From Lacticaseibacillus zeae DSM 20178 = KCTC 3804 (GTDB taxonomy: Bacteria; Bacillota; Bacilli; Lactobacillales; Lactobacillaceae), in assembly GCF_000260435.1 (NCBI RefSeq), contig NZ_BACQ01000031.1, positions 267,714 through 331,713 of the forward strand: DNA of 64,000 nt, given 5' to 3'. This document shows, in pieces, positions 16,600-25,989 of this stretch. The notes beneath the pieces are model-generated. The model had not been told where the DNA came from, ran no database searches, and saw only the letters and a list, made by a program, of their open reading frames with translations. The number at the start of each line of letters is the position of its first letter. The first letter of the stretch is position 1. The position numbers and the translations under genes are program-made.

Positions 16600-18426
16600 A
16601 TGAAGAAGAACTGGCAGTTAATGATGGTGCTCGCTGTAAGTGCCGTTGCGCTGGTCTTTGCGTTCGTATTAAAACAGCCATTGATTGCTCAGGGGCTAAT
16701 CACGGTGATGGGGTCGATTATCGCCTTGATTATGTTCGGGGGCATGGTGAAAACAATTCGGTCCGGTAACTTTGGGGTGGACTTATTAGCCATTACGGCA
16801 GTTGTCGCAACGTTGGCAGTCGGGCAATATTGGGCATCGATGATTGTGTTGCTTATGTTAACCGGTGGCGATGCCTTGGAAGATTTTGCTGCGACAAAAG
16901 CTAGCAGCGAATTGAAACAGTTGTTGGAAAATGCGCCGACAACGGCTCATCGCATGGTTGATGGTCACGTTGAAGATGTTGATGTTGATGCGGTCCAAGT
17001 CGGTGAAACGATTTTGGTTAAGCCGCGGGAGGTTGTTCCAGTCGATGGTACGGTTTTGGCAGGCGAGAGTTTGGTCGATGAAGCCAGTTTAACCGGTGAG
17101 TCTAAACCAGTTGCCAAAAACGCAGGTACTGATATCATGTCCGGGACAATCAACGGTGATGCTGCGTTAACCGTTAAAGTTACCCAACGTGCCGAAGATA
17201 GTCAGTATCAAGGAATTATCAAATTAGTTAAGGAATCAGAAGCACGGCCGGCGCATTTTGTTCGGATGGCCGATCGCTATGCGGTACCGTTTACGTTGAT
17301 CGCTTATGTGATTGCCGGTCTGGGCTGGTACTTGTCAGGCGATCCGGTTCGGTTTGCCCAAGTGCTCGTTGTTGCGTCGCCATGTCCGTTGATTCTGGCG
17401 GCACCGATTGCGATGGTCTCCGGCATGAGCCGCAATAGTCGGAACGGGATTATCGTCAAGTCAGGTACCACGCTTGAAAAATTGAGCGATGCTCGGACGT
17501 TTGCGTTCGATAAAACTGGCACGGTGACGCGCGGTATTTTAAAAGTGGCGGCTATTTTGCCACAAGCAGGTTTTTCGCAAGATGAATTGTTGAACTTGGC
17601 GGCGAGTGCAGAAGGCCAGTCAACCCACATTTTGGCACGGTCCCTGACCGATGCTGTGCCGGTGGCTGATCGTCTTCCAGCAACCGATGTTTCCGAAGCG
17701 ACCAGTTTTGGGGTGAATGCGACGGTTGATGGCCACAAGGTTAAGGTCGGTAAAGCAGAATTTGCCGGGACAACGGATACTATCAATACGACGGCGGTTT
17801 ATGTCAACGTTGACGGTAAATACGCCGGTGCCATTACCTTCTCTGACCAGATTCGGCCAGAAGCAAAGGAAACAATGTCCAAACTGCACGAATTGAATGA
17901 CGCTAACTTGATCATGATTTCCGGTGACCAGCAGTCGATTGCCGATAAAGTCGCTGAAGAAGTCGGCATTGACCAGGTTTATGCAGAACAGTTGCCACAA
18001 CAAAAAATTGAAGTTTTGGACAAGTTGCCAAAAAATGGCCGGCCGGTTGTCATGGTTGGCGATGGGGTTAACGATGCACCGTCATTGGCGATTGCCGATG
18101 TCGGGATTGCCATGGGCGCACATGGCGCAACGGCAGCCAGTGAATCAGCTGATGCCGTTGTGTTACGTGACGATTTGGCTAAGGTTGCTGCAGCCACTTT
18201 GATCGCTAAAGAAACGATGGTCATTGCCAAGCAGTCCGTGCTCATCGGGATTGCGATTTGTACCGGTTTGATGGTCATCGCCAGTTTCGGAGTTATCCCG
18301 ACGATCATTGGCGCGATGCTACAGGAAGTCGTTGATACGGTGACCATTTTGTACGCGCTGCGGGCACGGAATGGCTTGCATCGTCAGGCGCTGGTCGATC
18401 CGGTTCGGGCAGAGGCTCGGGCTTGA
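16600..18426 (+). CDS. P1B-type heavy-metal-transporting ATPase
   Basis: A 608-residue metal efflux ATPase without an N-terminal HMA domain. It has the actuator loop TGES, metal-site motif SPCPL in VVASPCPLILAAPI, phosphorylation site DKTGTVTRG, and hinge GDGVNDAPSLAIADVGIAMG. The SPC motif is the mark of the P1B-4 (Co/Fe/Ni or broad) subgroup rather than CPC Cd/Zn/Cu pumps. The late TM motif reads LQEVVDT where the P1B-4 group usually has an HEG-type motif, so the metal is uncertain. A GTG at 16591 is an alternative start. No regulator gene is adjacent. Confidence 0.9.
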   Translation: MKKNWQLMMVLAVSAVALVFAFVLKQPLIAQGLITVMGSIIALIMFGGMVKTIRSGNFGVDLLAITAVVATLAVGQYWASMIVLLMLTGGDALEDFAATKASSELKQLLENAPTTAHRMVDGHVEDVDVDAVQVGETILVKPREVVPVDGTVLAGESLVDEASLTGESKPVAKNAGTDIMSGTINGDAALTVKVTQRAEDSQYQGIIKLVKESEARPAHFVRMADRYAVPFTLIAYVIAGLGWYLSGDPVRFAQVLVVASPCPLILAAPIAMVSGMSRNSRNGIIVKSGTTLEKLSDARTFAFDKTGTVTRGILKVAAILPQAGFSQDELLNLAASAEGQSTHILARSLTDAVPVADRLPATDVSEATSFGVNATVDGHKVKVGKAEFAGTTDTINTTAVYVNVDGKYAGAITFSDQIRPEAKETMSKLHELNDANLIMISGDQQSIADKVAEEVGIDQVYAEQLPQQKIEVLDKLPKNGRPVVMVGDGVNDAPSLAIADVGIAMGAHGATAASESADAVVLRDDLAKVAAATLIAKETMVIAKQSVLIGIAICTGLMVIASFGVIPTIIGAMLQEVVDTVTILYALRARNGLHRQALVDPVRAEARA

Positions 18427-18474
18427 GATCTGTTTGGTAGAAAGTTATAAATTTTAGCAGTATGTATACGTTGG

Positions 18475-18522
18475 AAGGCCAATCGGTTTCGCGATTATTC
18501 GCGGAGGCGGTTGGCCTTTTTT
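18475..18522 (+). terminator. P-type ATPase terminator
   Basis: AAGGCCAA and TTGGCC arms with inner pairing, then TTTTTT, about 50 bases after the gene. Confidence 0.85.
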
Positions 18523-18633
18523 GTTTTGGGGTTGGTTTTTACGTTGGGTGGCGAGAGGTTTTGCGGTGGGGGAAGTCTGGAGGCAGTTTTTTCTATTGTC
18601 GGCAATTGAGGTGTTGTTGGACTGTCGTGTTCT

Positions 18634-18753
18634 ATAACGCGTTCTCCGGCGCAGAAGTCTGCGTGTAAGGACCTCAGGCGCAATGGCCAAGATCGGGCCA
18701 TCACGCCTTAGGCCACTTACACTCCGACTTCTAAGCGCGCCGGCTCACGCTCA
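18634..18753 (-). repeat. Palindromic repeat unit 8 (full)
   Basis: Full unit, reverse orientation. The outer flank GACTGTCGTGTTCT (about 18620-18633) recurs inverted beside unit 9 (22906-22919). A fragment of another unit end (GTTCACGCTCAC) follows at about 18761-18772. With unit 9 it brackets the GH115/MFS gene pair. Confidence 0.9.
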
Positions 18754-18811
18754 GCGCTTGTTCACGCTCACACAACAGTAACCAGTTCAATGGTTGCAGA
18801 AAGTAGTTTAT

Positions 18812-18838
18812 TGGAAGCGGTTACTGCAAGCGCTACAA
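18812..18838 (+). promoter_or_regulatory. Overlapping cre-like sites upstream of the GH115 gene
   Basis: TGGAAGCGGTTACT (18812-18825) and TGCAAGCGCTACAA (18825-18838) each resemble the CcpA cre consensus TGWAARCGYTWNCW with two mismatches. They may instead be an operator of the nearby AraC-type regulator. Confidence 0.4.
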
Positions 18839-18957
18839 TCATCTTGTAATTAAGGTTCTAATATATCAGATCGCAGAAGTTGACGAGTGCCTTATGACAA
18901 CGGGTGCTTGCAGTATTGAGTTTCTTTAGCAGGTTTTACCGAGAGAAGGAGTTGTGT

Positions 18958-21003
18958 ATGGCAAAACAAACATTTGTTATTTCCAGAAACACAAGTGTCA
19001 TTACGGACAATATGGCGGATCCGGTTTTGAAAAATGCCGTCGATATTTTGCAGCGTGATATTCAGCGGGTCACAACTGATCAAGCTGATACAAATCAGAT
19101 TGATTTGGTCTTGCAGCCTGATGCAGATCAAAAAGTCCCTGACGCGTTTGCAATTCATGATGTCAGTCCGCGAAAAGTTGAAATCACCGCAGCAACAACC
19201 CGCGGCTTGATGTATGGTGCGTTAGCTGTTTCCCGTGAGGTTCTGGGCATTGATGACTTTTGGTATTTTATGGATACACCAATTCAAAAGCAGCCAACTG
19301 TCATCTGGTCAGACTTCAGTCAACATTTACCGGACTTTCAAACCAAGTATCGTGGTTGGTTTGTCAATGACGAACTTTTAATAGCTGATTGGCAGGATCA
19401 TGATTCAAAGGCATATGTGTGGGATCGGATTTACGAGACGCTGCTGCGGGTCGGCGGCAACCTGATCGTACCCGGTACTGACAAAGAGAGTCAGTTCCAT
19501 CGTGCCGGTGCGCGGGATATGGGCTTAATTATTGCGCATCATCATGCTGAGCCACTTGGCGCGGAGATGTTTGCCCGGGTTTATCCAAATTTGGAAGCTT
19601 CATATCTGAAGTATCCCGATCTCTTCAAAAAGCTCTGGCGCGACAGCATTTTAGAACAACGCGGCCATGAAGTTGTTTACGGTTTAGGGTTCCGTGGTCA
19701 AGGCGACCGGCCATTCTGGGCAGACGACACAACGCACGAGTGGACAGACGAAGAAAAGGCGAAAGTCATCAATGACACCATCAAGCTTCAATATGATATG
19801 GTGCAGGAACTTGATCCAGGCGCTCAATGCTCTGTCAGCATCTATGGTGAGTTAACCGGATTGTTCAATAAAGGTTTGCTGAAGTTGCCACAAGATGTCA
19901 TTGAAATCTGGGCCGACAACGGCTATGGCAAAATGGTGTCGCGGCGGCAATGGGATGATGATCCACGGTCACCGGTTTTGACGATTCCTAACAAAGCGCA
20001 TCGTGCCCGCGGGATTTATTATCATGTTACCTTCCATGATTTGCAGGCATCCAGCCTTTTGACATTATTGCCGAACAGTCCGCATTTTGTCGCGGAAGAG
20101 ATTGCCAAAGTCAGAAAAGCGAACATGGACACGTTGGAATTGATCAATGTCGGCAATGTTAAACCGCATATTCTATTCATCCGCGAAATTGCCCGCTCCT
20201 GGCGCCGTGATTTTCAGGTTCGCAGCGAAGATGGGATCATCAAAGACTATGTCAACCATTATTATTCCGAGGCGCAAAAAGAGATTGCAGACATTTATCA
20301 AGATTATTTCAAGTCGCCTATTCAATATGGTCCGCATGATGATCAAAAAGCTGGCGACGAATTCGCAACGTATCTGATCCGAAAGGTTGTTAAAGCATGG
20401 ATGGGTCATTACCCGCAACTTGAACAGATGGTTTGGTTGACAGGTGATGTTTCATTAGATGATCAACTGACCAAAGTCACGCAATTAATCGACACTAAGT
20501 ATGCAGCATGGGATCGTTTGTATCGTCGCGCGGTTCAGGTTTACGCCGACATCATGGGTCAACAGCCGCAGCGGCTTTTCTATAATGACATGCTCATGGG
20601 AATCGCCGTTCACGCCTGCTCGCTGCATGCCTTGCGTGCCAGCATTGAAGCTTATCGTCACTACCAGAAGGCTGAGATTGTTCATGCGTTCTTGGGTGCT
20701 GATGAAGCGGTTCGGGCCAACGATGAAATCATGCGGTTGCGGCGTGACAATCCGTCTCCTAAGTGGGTTGATTTCTTCCACAATGACGCATACTCCAATA
20801 TCGAGTTAAACGCCGTCAAGTTACGCCGCCTACGTTCGTATCTACGCGTCTTGGGTGACGGTCCGGATGAAGATCAGTGGGAACGCAAGTACTTGATGGA
20901 ACCGGCAGATGCGCGGGTTATGCTGTTGTCGAATACCCATCTGGCGCTTTCGGATGATCAAATTGCTAAGAAATTGCGCGAACAATTGATTGATGAAAAA
21001 TAA
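18958..21003 (+). CDS. Glycoside hydrolase family 115-like protein
   Basis: A 681-residue cytoplasmic protein (no signal peptide). The segments YRGWFVNDELLIADWQDHD, LLRVGGNLIVPGT, the HHHAEPLG region and EQRGHEVVYGLGFRGQGD match the GH115 core (FINDE, LLRLKANYLWP, SHHEPM, GMRGDGD), although it is shorter than typical ~850-950-residue enzymes and seems to lack the C-terminal domain. GH115 enzymes release (4-O-methyl-)glucuronic acid from xylan or arabinogalactan. The ATG at 18958 has AGAAGGAG upstream. It is followed by a GPH transporter, SGNH hydrolase and GH43_24/AraC protein, consistent with intracellular processing of imported glucuronosylated oligosaccharides. Substrate is inference. Confidence 0.75.
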   Translation: MAKQTFVISRNTSVITDNMADPVLKNAVDILQRDIQRVTTDQADTNQIDLVLQPDADQKVPDAFAIHDVSPRKVEITAATTRGLMYGALAVSREVLGIDDFWYFMDTPIQKQPTVIWSDFSQHLPDFQTKYRGWFVNDELLIADWQDHDSKAYVWDRIYETLLRVGGNLIVPGTDKESQFHRAGARDMGLIIAHHHAEPLGAEMFARVYPNLEASYLKYPDLFKKLWRDSILEQRGHEVVYGLGFRGQGDRPFWADDTTHEWTDEEKAKVINDTIKLQYDMVQELDPGAQCSVSIYGELTGLFNKGLLKLPQDVIEIWADNGYGKMVSRRQWDDDPRSPVLTIPNKAHRARGIYYHVTFHDLQASSLLTLLPNSPHFVAEEIAKVRKANMDTLELINVGNVKPHILFIREIARSWRRDFQVRSEDGIIKDYVNHYYSEAQKEIADIYQDYFKSPIQYGPHDDQKAGDEFATYLIRKVVKAWMGHYPQLEQMVWLTGDVSLDDQLTKVTQLIDTKYAAWDRLYRRAVQVYADIMGQQPQRLFYNDMLMGIAVHACSLHALRASIEAYRHYQKAEIVHAFLGADEAVRANDEIMRLRRDNPSPKWVDFFHNDAYSNIELNAVKLRRLRSYLRVLGDGPDEDQWERKYLMEPADARVMLLSNTHLALSDDQIAKKLREQLIDEK

Positions 21004-21033
21004 TAAATTGAAAGTGTGAAAGAGGAAAAAACA

Positions 21034-22647
21034 ATGGAAAATAAAAAAGCCGTTGTCCACGATGGTTGGGACGAATTCGCCTCGAAGAAAATTTACCATT
21101 CGCGTGGCAAAAAGATCGGTATCGGCCGGTCACTAGGATTCGGTGTTTTTTCGATGTTCAGTATTTCCATGCAGGGACTGGTTGGTGCATGGCTACTGTT
21201 CTTCTATACCACGTTTTGCGGTTTGTCAGCAGGCCAAGGTGCGACCATTTTCCTGATTGGCCGTGTTGCTGATGCGATTGCTTCTCTGGTTATGGGTAAT
21301 ATTTCCGATAACATTTACAAGTACAAGATTGGCCGCCGGTTTGGTCGGCGTCATATCTTCATTCTGGCTGTAGCCCCATCCGTATTATTCGCGATTACGC
21401 TTTGGGTTGCCGGAATGAGTTACTGGTACTATCTGATTACTTATGTGATTACTACGATTTTAATGTCAGTGCTCCAGATTCCTTGGGAAACACTGCCAAA
21501 CGAAATGACCAAGGATTATAACGAGCGGACAACGATGTCAACTGTCCGGATGGTCATTGCCGGTTTGGGCAACATGTTAGCCCAATTCGTTCCTGCTCAG
21601 TTGTTCCGGTTCTATCCAAAAACCTCACCGGTACCATATCTGATTATGCAGGTGATGTTCTCGGTTGTAACCTTCTTCTTGATCGTCATTACTTATAAAA
21701 CTACTTGGGAACACTTTGTCACTAAAAAGGAAGCCAAGAAACTACAAGCTCAAGCACTTGAAGATAATGGCGGCAAGAAGAGTTCGCTCAAGTCGGAACT
21801 TCGTAACTACTTCTCCACATTTAGAATTAAAAGTTTCCGGACGCACATGGGCATTTATCTGAGTTCTTACTTTGCTGCTATTGTGTGGTCCACTACGTTT
21901 GTTTATTACATCGTCTTTGTGGTTGGCAAAACAACAAGTGTTTCCGGGATGTTGCAATCGTTGAGTATCGTCTCGGTGCCAGTTACGATTTTAGCGGGTT
22001 ATATTGTTACAAAGATTTCACCGCGAGCTCTATACCTGTTCGGTTATTCGCTGATTTTGATCAGTGCTATTGACTGGGCGTTCATCGGCTTAGCCAAACC
22101 AGCAGGGGTCATGATCTGGTTGATTGTTGGTACCCTGCTTTATGAAATTGGTTTGTATATTCTCTACTTTGTTCCGTGGAATGTCTTTCCATTCATTCCT
22201 GATGTTGATACTTTGGTTACAGGAAAGAACCGTGCCGGACTATTTGCCTCGGTCATGGTCTTCATCAACCAAATCAGCCAAGGTTTAGCTTCAGTGATTG
22301 TGGGTTATATGCTTGATTTTTCCGGCTTCCGTCAATCCACAAGCGGTGCGGTTTCACAGCCGGCAAGTGCCACCAACATGATCTTATTCATTGTTTCTGG
22401 CGGCGTTGGTATTATGATCATCATTGCAATGTTATTTGCAAGTCGGTTCCACCTCAGCAAGAAGACATTCAATGTTTTGGCTGCTGAATTAACCCGTTTG
22501 CAAAAAGGTGGCAGTATGAAAGATGTCAAACCCGACACCAAACGGATTTGCGAACAGTTGACCGGTGTGCCATATGATTCCATTGAATTCTGGCGCCGCA
22601 ATGATCAACAGCCAACAACACCGAATGATTCATCAACTAAAGCTTAA
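21034..22647 (+). CDS. GPH-family MFS sugar transporter
   Basis: A 537-residue 12-TM carrier of the glycoside-pentoside-hexuronide:cation symporter type. The N-terminal half has DAIASLVMGNISDN and RRFGRRHIFIL, matching the GPH loop motif; TM segments continue to about residue 490, then a hydrophilic C-terminal tail of ~45 residues. The start has AAGAGGAA 6 bases upstream and follows the GH115 gene by 30 bases, so they form one operon. Uptake of a glucuronosyl or galactosyl oligosaccharide is inferred from context. No IIA-like domain is present at the C-terminus. Confidence 0.88.
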   Translation: MENKKAVVHDGWDEFASKKIYHSRGKKIGIGRSLGFGVFSMFSISMQGLVGAWLLFFYTTFCGLSAGQGATIFLIGRVADAIASLVMGNISDNIYKYKIGRRFGRRHIFILAVAPSVLFAITLWVAGMSYWYYLITYVITTILMSVLQIPWETLPNEMTKDYNERTTMSTVRMVIAGLGNMLAQFVPAQLFRFYPKTSPVPYLIMQVMFSVVTFFLIVITYKTTWEHFVTKKEAKKLQAQALEDNGGKKSSLKSELRNYFSTFRIKSFRTHMGIYLSSYFAAIVWSTTFVYYIVFVVGKTTSVSGMLQSLSIVSVPVTILAGYIVTKISPRALYLFGYSLILISAIDWAFIGLAKPAGVMIWLIVGTLLYEIGLYILYFVPWNVFPFIPDVDTLVTGKNRAGLFASVMVFINQISQGLASVIVGYMLDFSGFRQSTSGAVSQPASATNMILFIVSGGVGIMIIIAMLFASRFHLSKKTFNVLAAELTRLQKGGSMKDVKPDTKRICEQLTGVPYDSIEFWRRNDQQPTTPNDSSTKA

Positions 22648-22739
22648 TAGGATTTGAAGTTGGCATCCTTTAAGGAGGTGGTGTTTTCCAGCAGAAGCCA
22701 TTTTTCGAGCTCATTGAATTCGCTTAAATCGTTATCGAT

Positions 22740-22779
22740 GCCGAACAACTTTCACTCCCATGGTTGTTGGGCATTTTTT
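22740..22779 (+). terminator. Terminator after the MFS gene
   Basis: GCCGAACAAC pairs with GTTGTTGGGC (one mismatch), followed by ATTTTTT. A repeat unit begins 5 bases after the T-run. Confidence 0.85.
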
Positions 22780-22783
22780 GTGA

Positions 22784-22905
22784 GTGAGCGCGAGCCGGCG
22801 CGCTTAGAAGCCGGAGTATAAGTGGCCTTGGTCGCAATGGCCCGGGCTTAGGCCATTGCGACCAAGGTCCTTATACGCAGGCTTTTGCGCCGGGGAGCGC
22901 GTTAT
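22784..22905 (+). repeat. Palindromic repeat unit 9 (full)
   Basis: Full unit, + orientation. The inner stem is almost perfectly self-complementary (TTGGTCGCAATGG with CCATTGCGACCAA). Its outer flank AGAACGCGACAGTC (22906-22919) mirrors that of unit 8. Confidence 0.9.
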
Positions 22906-22995
22906 AGAACGCGACAGTCGAAGTCCAATTTACCCAAAATAGCACAACCCCACTCATCAACGCCACACAACAACCAAACAGAAAGGAAACCCAAC

Positions 22996-23685
22996 ATGCA
23001 AGATCCCCTTAATAAAAAAATGTTATACGCTTTTGGAACCAGTATCGTCGAAGGCCATGCTGCCCACGAAAGTTTTGTCGATGACATCGCCAGAGCCCAC
23101 CACATGATCTATCACAAGTACGCCATTAATGGTGCCACGATGCGCGAGGTGCCCAATGAGGATCCAGTCATCAACATTGTTCATCAAGTCGAGCAGGCAC
23201 CCAAAATAGTACCGGACTTGATCGTGTTTGACGGTATCGCTAATGACGCCTATGCCAGTGTGACTGATGATCCGAAAGTTCTTGGCAGCATCAGTACCGG
23301 ATTTGCCGATGAGCTGGACACGGCTACTTATTGCGGTGCGTTCGAGACAGTCTGCCGCACGTTGTTAACCAAGTATCAAGGTGCGCACCCACTTTACATC
23401 ACTACCCATAAAACGCCAGCGCGGACCTTAGCGACTCAAGAAAAACTACATGATGTCTCAATTGCAATTTGCCGCAAATGGAGCATTCCTGTCGTGGACC
23501 TCTACACACAAAGCGGGTTTAACGCCTTTATTCCGGCTTATCAACATGATTATTCCTATGACAAAGTTGACGCTGACGGGCATAATCACAATGCCGTTGG
23601 TGGAACGGGAACGCATCCTAATGCGGACGGGTATCGATTGTTTTACGAGCCGCGGATTACTGCGGCACTTGAGACAATGTGTTAG
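22996..23685 (+). CDS. SGNH/GDSL-type hydrolase
   Basis: A 229-residue protein with SGNH-hydrolase features. Block I is FGTSIVEG near residue 12 (Ser nucleophile, GTS rather than GDS), block III is DGIANDA, and the late GTHPNADGY carries the catalytic His. No signal peptide, so an intracellular esterase is likely, perhaps deacylating imported oligosaccharides. The ATG at 22996 has GAAAGGAA upstream; longer in-frame starts would run through repeat unit 9. It is separated from the MFS gene by a terminator and the repeat, so it may have its own promoter. Confidence 0.82.
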   Translation: MQDPLNKKMLYAFGTSIVEGHAAHESFVDDIARAHHMIYHKYAINGATMREVPNEDPVINIVHQVEQAPKIVPDLIVFDGIANDAYASVTDDPKVLGSISTGFADELDTATYCGAFETVCRTLLTKYQGAHPLYITTHKTPARTLATQEKLHDVSIAICRKWSIPVVDLYTQSGFNAFIPAYQHDYSYDKVDADGHNHNAVGGTGTHPNADGYRLFYEPRITAALETMC

Positions 23686-23717
23686 GTAAGCAGCACTTAA
23701 GTTTCAAAACTATTTTC

Positions 23718-23751
23718 ACGCAAAAAAGCCCGTAGCGGGGCTTTTTTGCGT
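23718..23751. terminator. Bidirectional terminator between convergent genes
   Basis: ACGCAAAAAAGCCC pairs with GGGCTTTTTTGCGT; A-run and T-run let it serve both the SGNH gene and the minus-strand AraC fusion. Confidence 0.93.
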
Positions 23752-23772
23752 TGTTCAATAATGGGCTTGAAT

Positions 23773-25845
23773 TTAAGACCGCAACTGGTGCGCAATCGTC
23801 CGAAACTCACCCGGCGTCAAGTGTTCCTGCCGTTTAAACGCCCGAATCATGTAGGTTTCGGAATGAAACCCTGATTGGCGGGCAATTTGGGAAAGTGGTA
23901 GATCAGGCTGTTCAATGAGTAGCTGTTTGGCCTGAATGACCCGATAGATTGTCAAAAGCCGACGGGGCGTGGTTTGGTACAAATCATGAAAAGTTTGGAG
24001 CATATATTGCACACTGTAGTTGGTCATTTCGGCTAGATGCTCGTTTGTTAGATCTTCTTGAAAATGTTGTTGCAACAGGTTCAGTGTTTGTTCAGCCAGC
24101 GCTTGCTTGTTCGCATCTGCTTTTAAACGCGCGGTGTAAGGTTTTAATTTGGTTAAAAAGTTTTGGACAATCGCGGCATTCTGATCGTCTTGATAGCGAT
24201 GTGTCTGTTGATAACGCGTATGTTCATGAATGAAGCCTAGTACTTCTGTTCCTAGTACCGGAAAGAAAAGCGAGTTGGCGGTTTGCAGGCCAGGGATGAG
24301 ATCATCGAGAATCGTTCCGCTGAAACTAAGATAGCTCGTCTGCCAAAGCGACGTTACTGGATGATAAGCGTAACTCGTATTCAGATTAATCAAAATGCCT
24401 TGCCCCGGGCGCAAATTAATTTGCTGATCGCCGATGGTCAGTTCGCCTTCACCAATATCACTTTGTAACCATTGGTAATCGCCGCTGCCCTCAGGTCGGG
24501 CTATCGCTGACTGAGCCCAGTTAAATCCGATTTTATTAAGCGTAAATGGTTGCTTGCTAGCATGATATGTAATGACGGCTTTGGGGTGCTTGTTTGTGGG
24601 ATGGTCAATATGATAGCCAGTGATGGTCACACGATTACCATTGCTGCCATAACGGCGGCGCGCTTTATCATACCAATCGCCGTGTGCACCGAGCGCTTCG
24701 ATGGTTAATTCATAGTGACCAAGTGGTTCTGTTGGTGACCGGTAGCACGGTGCATCCTCATGCAGGAGGCTGTAAAAATCCGTGTACACTTGAGTTTTGA
24801 CTTGGCCAGCTTCATCACGTAACGTTATTTTGGCAAAACCGCCGTGCGTACCAGTTTGTCCGGTCATCGTAATGCCCGTGCCATGGAATTTGAGCGTCAT
24901 CCTAGCGTCATTGGTCTGTCCGGTCCAAGCCAGTGGGGTCAACGTCAGCGGCTGTTCGCGTTGCTGGTACCAGTCCCACGCAGGCCAGTAATGGGGAACG
25001 GACAATGTGGTTTCATGAACACTCAAAGGTAACCAGACGTGAGTGCTATTTTCCAGTTGCGGGTAAGTATGGCGATCACCTAAGTACAAAGGAACGGTAC
25101 CCTTGGCAGTGGGCAGAAGCGCGACATCGGCAGTTTGGGAGTTATACGTCAGCGTTCCCGGCGGACAAAATGGGCCATGTGCTGTCCATGGGCCGGTTAA
25201 TTGGTCGGCAGAAAAATAAACGTTGTCGTTGTGCTCCCAGCTGGTCTTTTGGGATGCCAGCAAGAAATAATGATCATGAAAGCGAAACATCGCCGGTGCT
25301 TCGGTACCGGGTGCGATGTTGCTGATGATTTTGGCCTCCGCGATTGTACCGTCAGCTGCTAACCGATAGATATCGCCTTCATGTGTTAGCAAATAATTCG
25401 TACCATCATCGTCGGTGAAACTGCCAATATGCCACATACGAATGGATTGGTTGTTGAGAAGCAGTGGACCCTTAAAAGTGAACGTGTCGGTTAGCTGATC
25501 AGCCGTGGCATACGCGACAACCGGATCGAAAGTACGTTCATCATCGGTGTGCATGAGCATGATGTACTGACCGGTTTGGGCGCGGACAACCTTCACCCGA
25601 TCGCCGACTCGATGTGGCCCTAATAGACCAGACGGCTGAACCGGCAAAGCAAGTCCCGTGAAGGTCCAGTTTTCTAGATCGGTTGAAACATAGCGCGAGA
25701 ATCCGGCGAATTCCGTCGATTCCGCTTGCCGATATTCACCGAATAAATAAAACTTGCCACTTTCCTGAATCAAACAACCGCCAACAGCATTAACGACTTG
25801 CTGGTGTTGATCATACCAAGGAACCCCATTGAAAATGGTTGGCAT
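23773..25845 (-). CDS. GH43_24-like domain fused to an AraC-family transcription regulator
   Basis: A 690-residue four-part protein with no signal peptide. Residues ~1-295 resemble the GH43 subfamily 24 exo-beta-1,3-galactanase propeller: VNAVGGCLIQESGKFYLFGE, EAPAMFRFHDHYFLL (Glu182 at the expected acid position) and YNSQTADVALLP (Gln237, where that subfamily uses Gln). Residues ~300-412 look like a beta-sandwich carbohydrate-binding region. Residues ~420-575 resemble an AraC cupin sensor (GEGELTIGDQQINLRPGQG). Residues ~585-690 are two AraC helix-turn-helices (LAEMTNYSVQYMLQTFH; SQIARQSGFHSETYMIRAFK). SD AAGGAGG sets the start at 25845. It may sense, or sense and cut, galactan fragments and control the GH115 locus. 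The enzyme-regulator fusion is unusual. Confidence 0.82.
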   Translation of the reverse strand: MPTIFNGVPWYDQHQQVVNAVGGCLIQESGKFYLFGEYRQAESTEFAGFSRYVSTDLENWTFTGLALPVQPSGLLGPHRVGDRVKVVRAQTGQYIMLMHTDDERTFDPVVAYATADQLTDTFTFKGPLLLNNQSIRMWHIGSFTDDDGTNYLLTHEGDIYRLAADGTIAEAKIISNIAPGTEAPAMFRFHDHYFLLASQKTSWEHNDNVYFSADQLTGPWTAHGPFCPPGTLTYNSQTADVALLPTAKGTVPLYLGDRHTYPQLENSTHVWLPLSVHETTLSVPHYWPAWDWYQQREQPLTLTPLAWTGQTNDARMTLKFHGTGITMTGQTGTHGGFAKITLRDEAGQVKTQVYTDFYSLLHEDAPCYRSPTEPLGHYELTIEALGAHGDWYDKARRRYGSNGNRVTITGYHIDHPTNKHPKAVITYHASKQPFTLNKIGFNWAQSAIARPEGSGDYQWLQSDIGEGELTIGDQQINLRPGQGILINLNTSYAYHPVTSLWQTSYLSFSGTILDDLIPGLQTANSLFFPVLGTEVLGFIHEHTRYQQTHRYQDDQNAAIVQNFLTKLKPYTARLKADANKQALAEQTLNLLQQHFQEDLTNEHLAEMTNYSVQYMLQTFHDLYQTTPRRLLTIYRVIQAKQLLIEQPDLPLSQIARQSGFHSETYMIRAFKRQEHLTPGEFRTIAHQLRS

Positions 25846-25989
25846 GGACGCAACCTCCTTGTCTTGACGAATCCCCACTGCACCAATCATAACAGACGTC
25901 ATGAATGATATGCTACGTCGCTTATGGGAAAACTCGCGGAAGAACATGGCGGTTTGTCAGCGAAGATGTTGGCAGTGGATGATGCGCAC

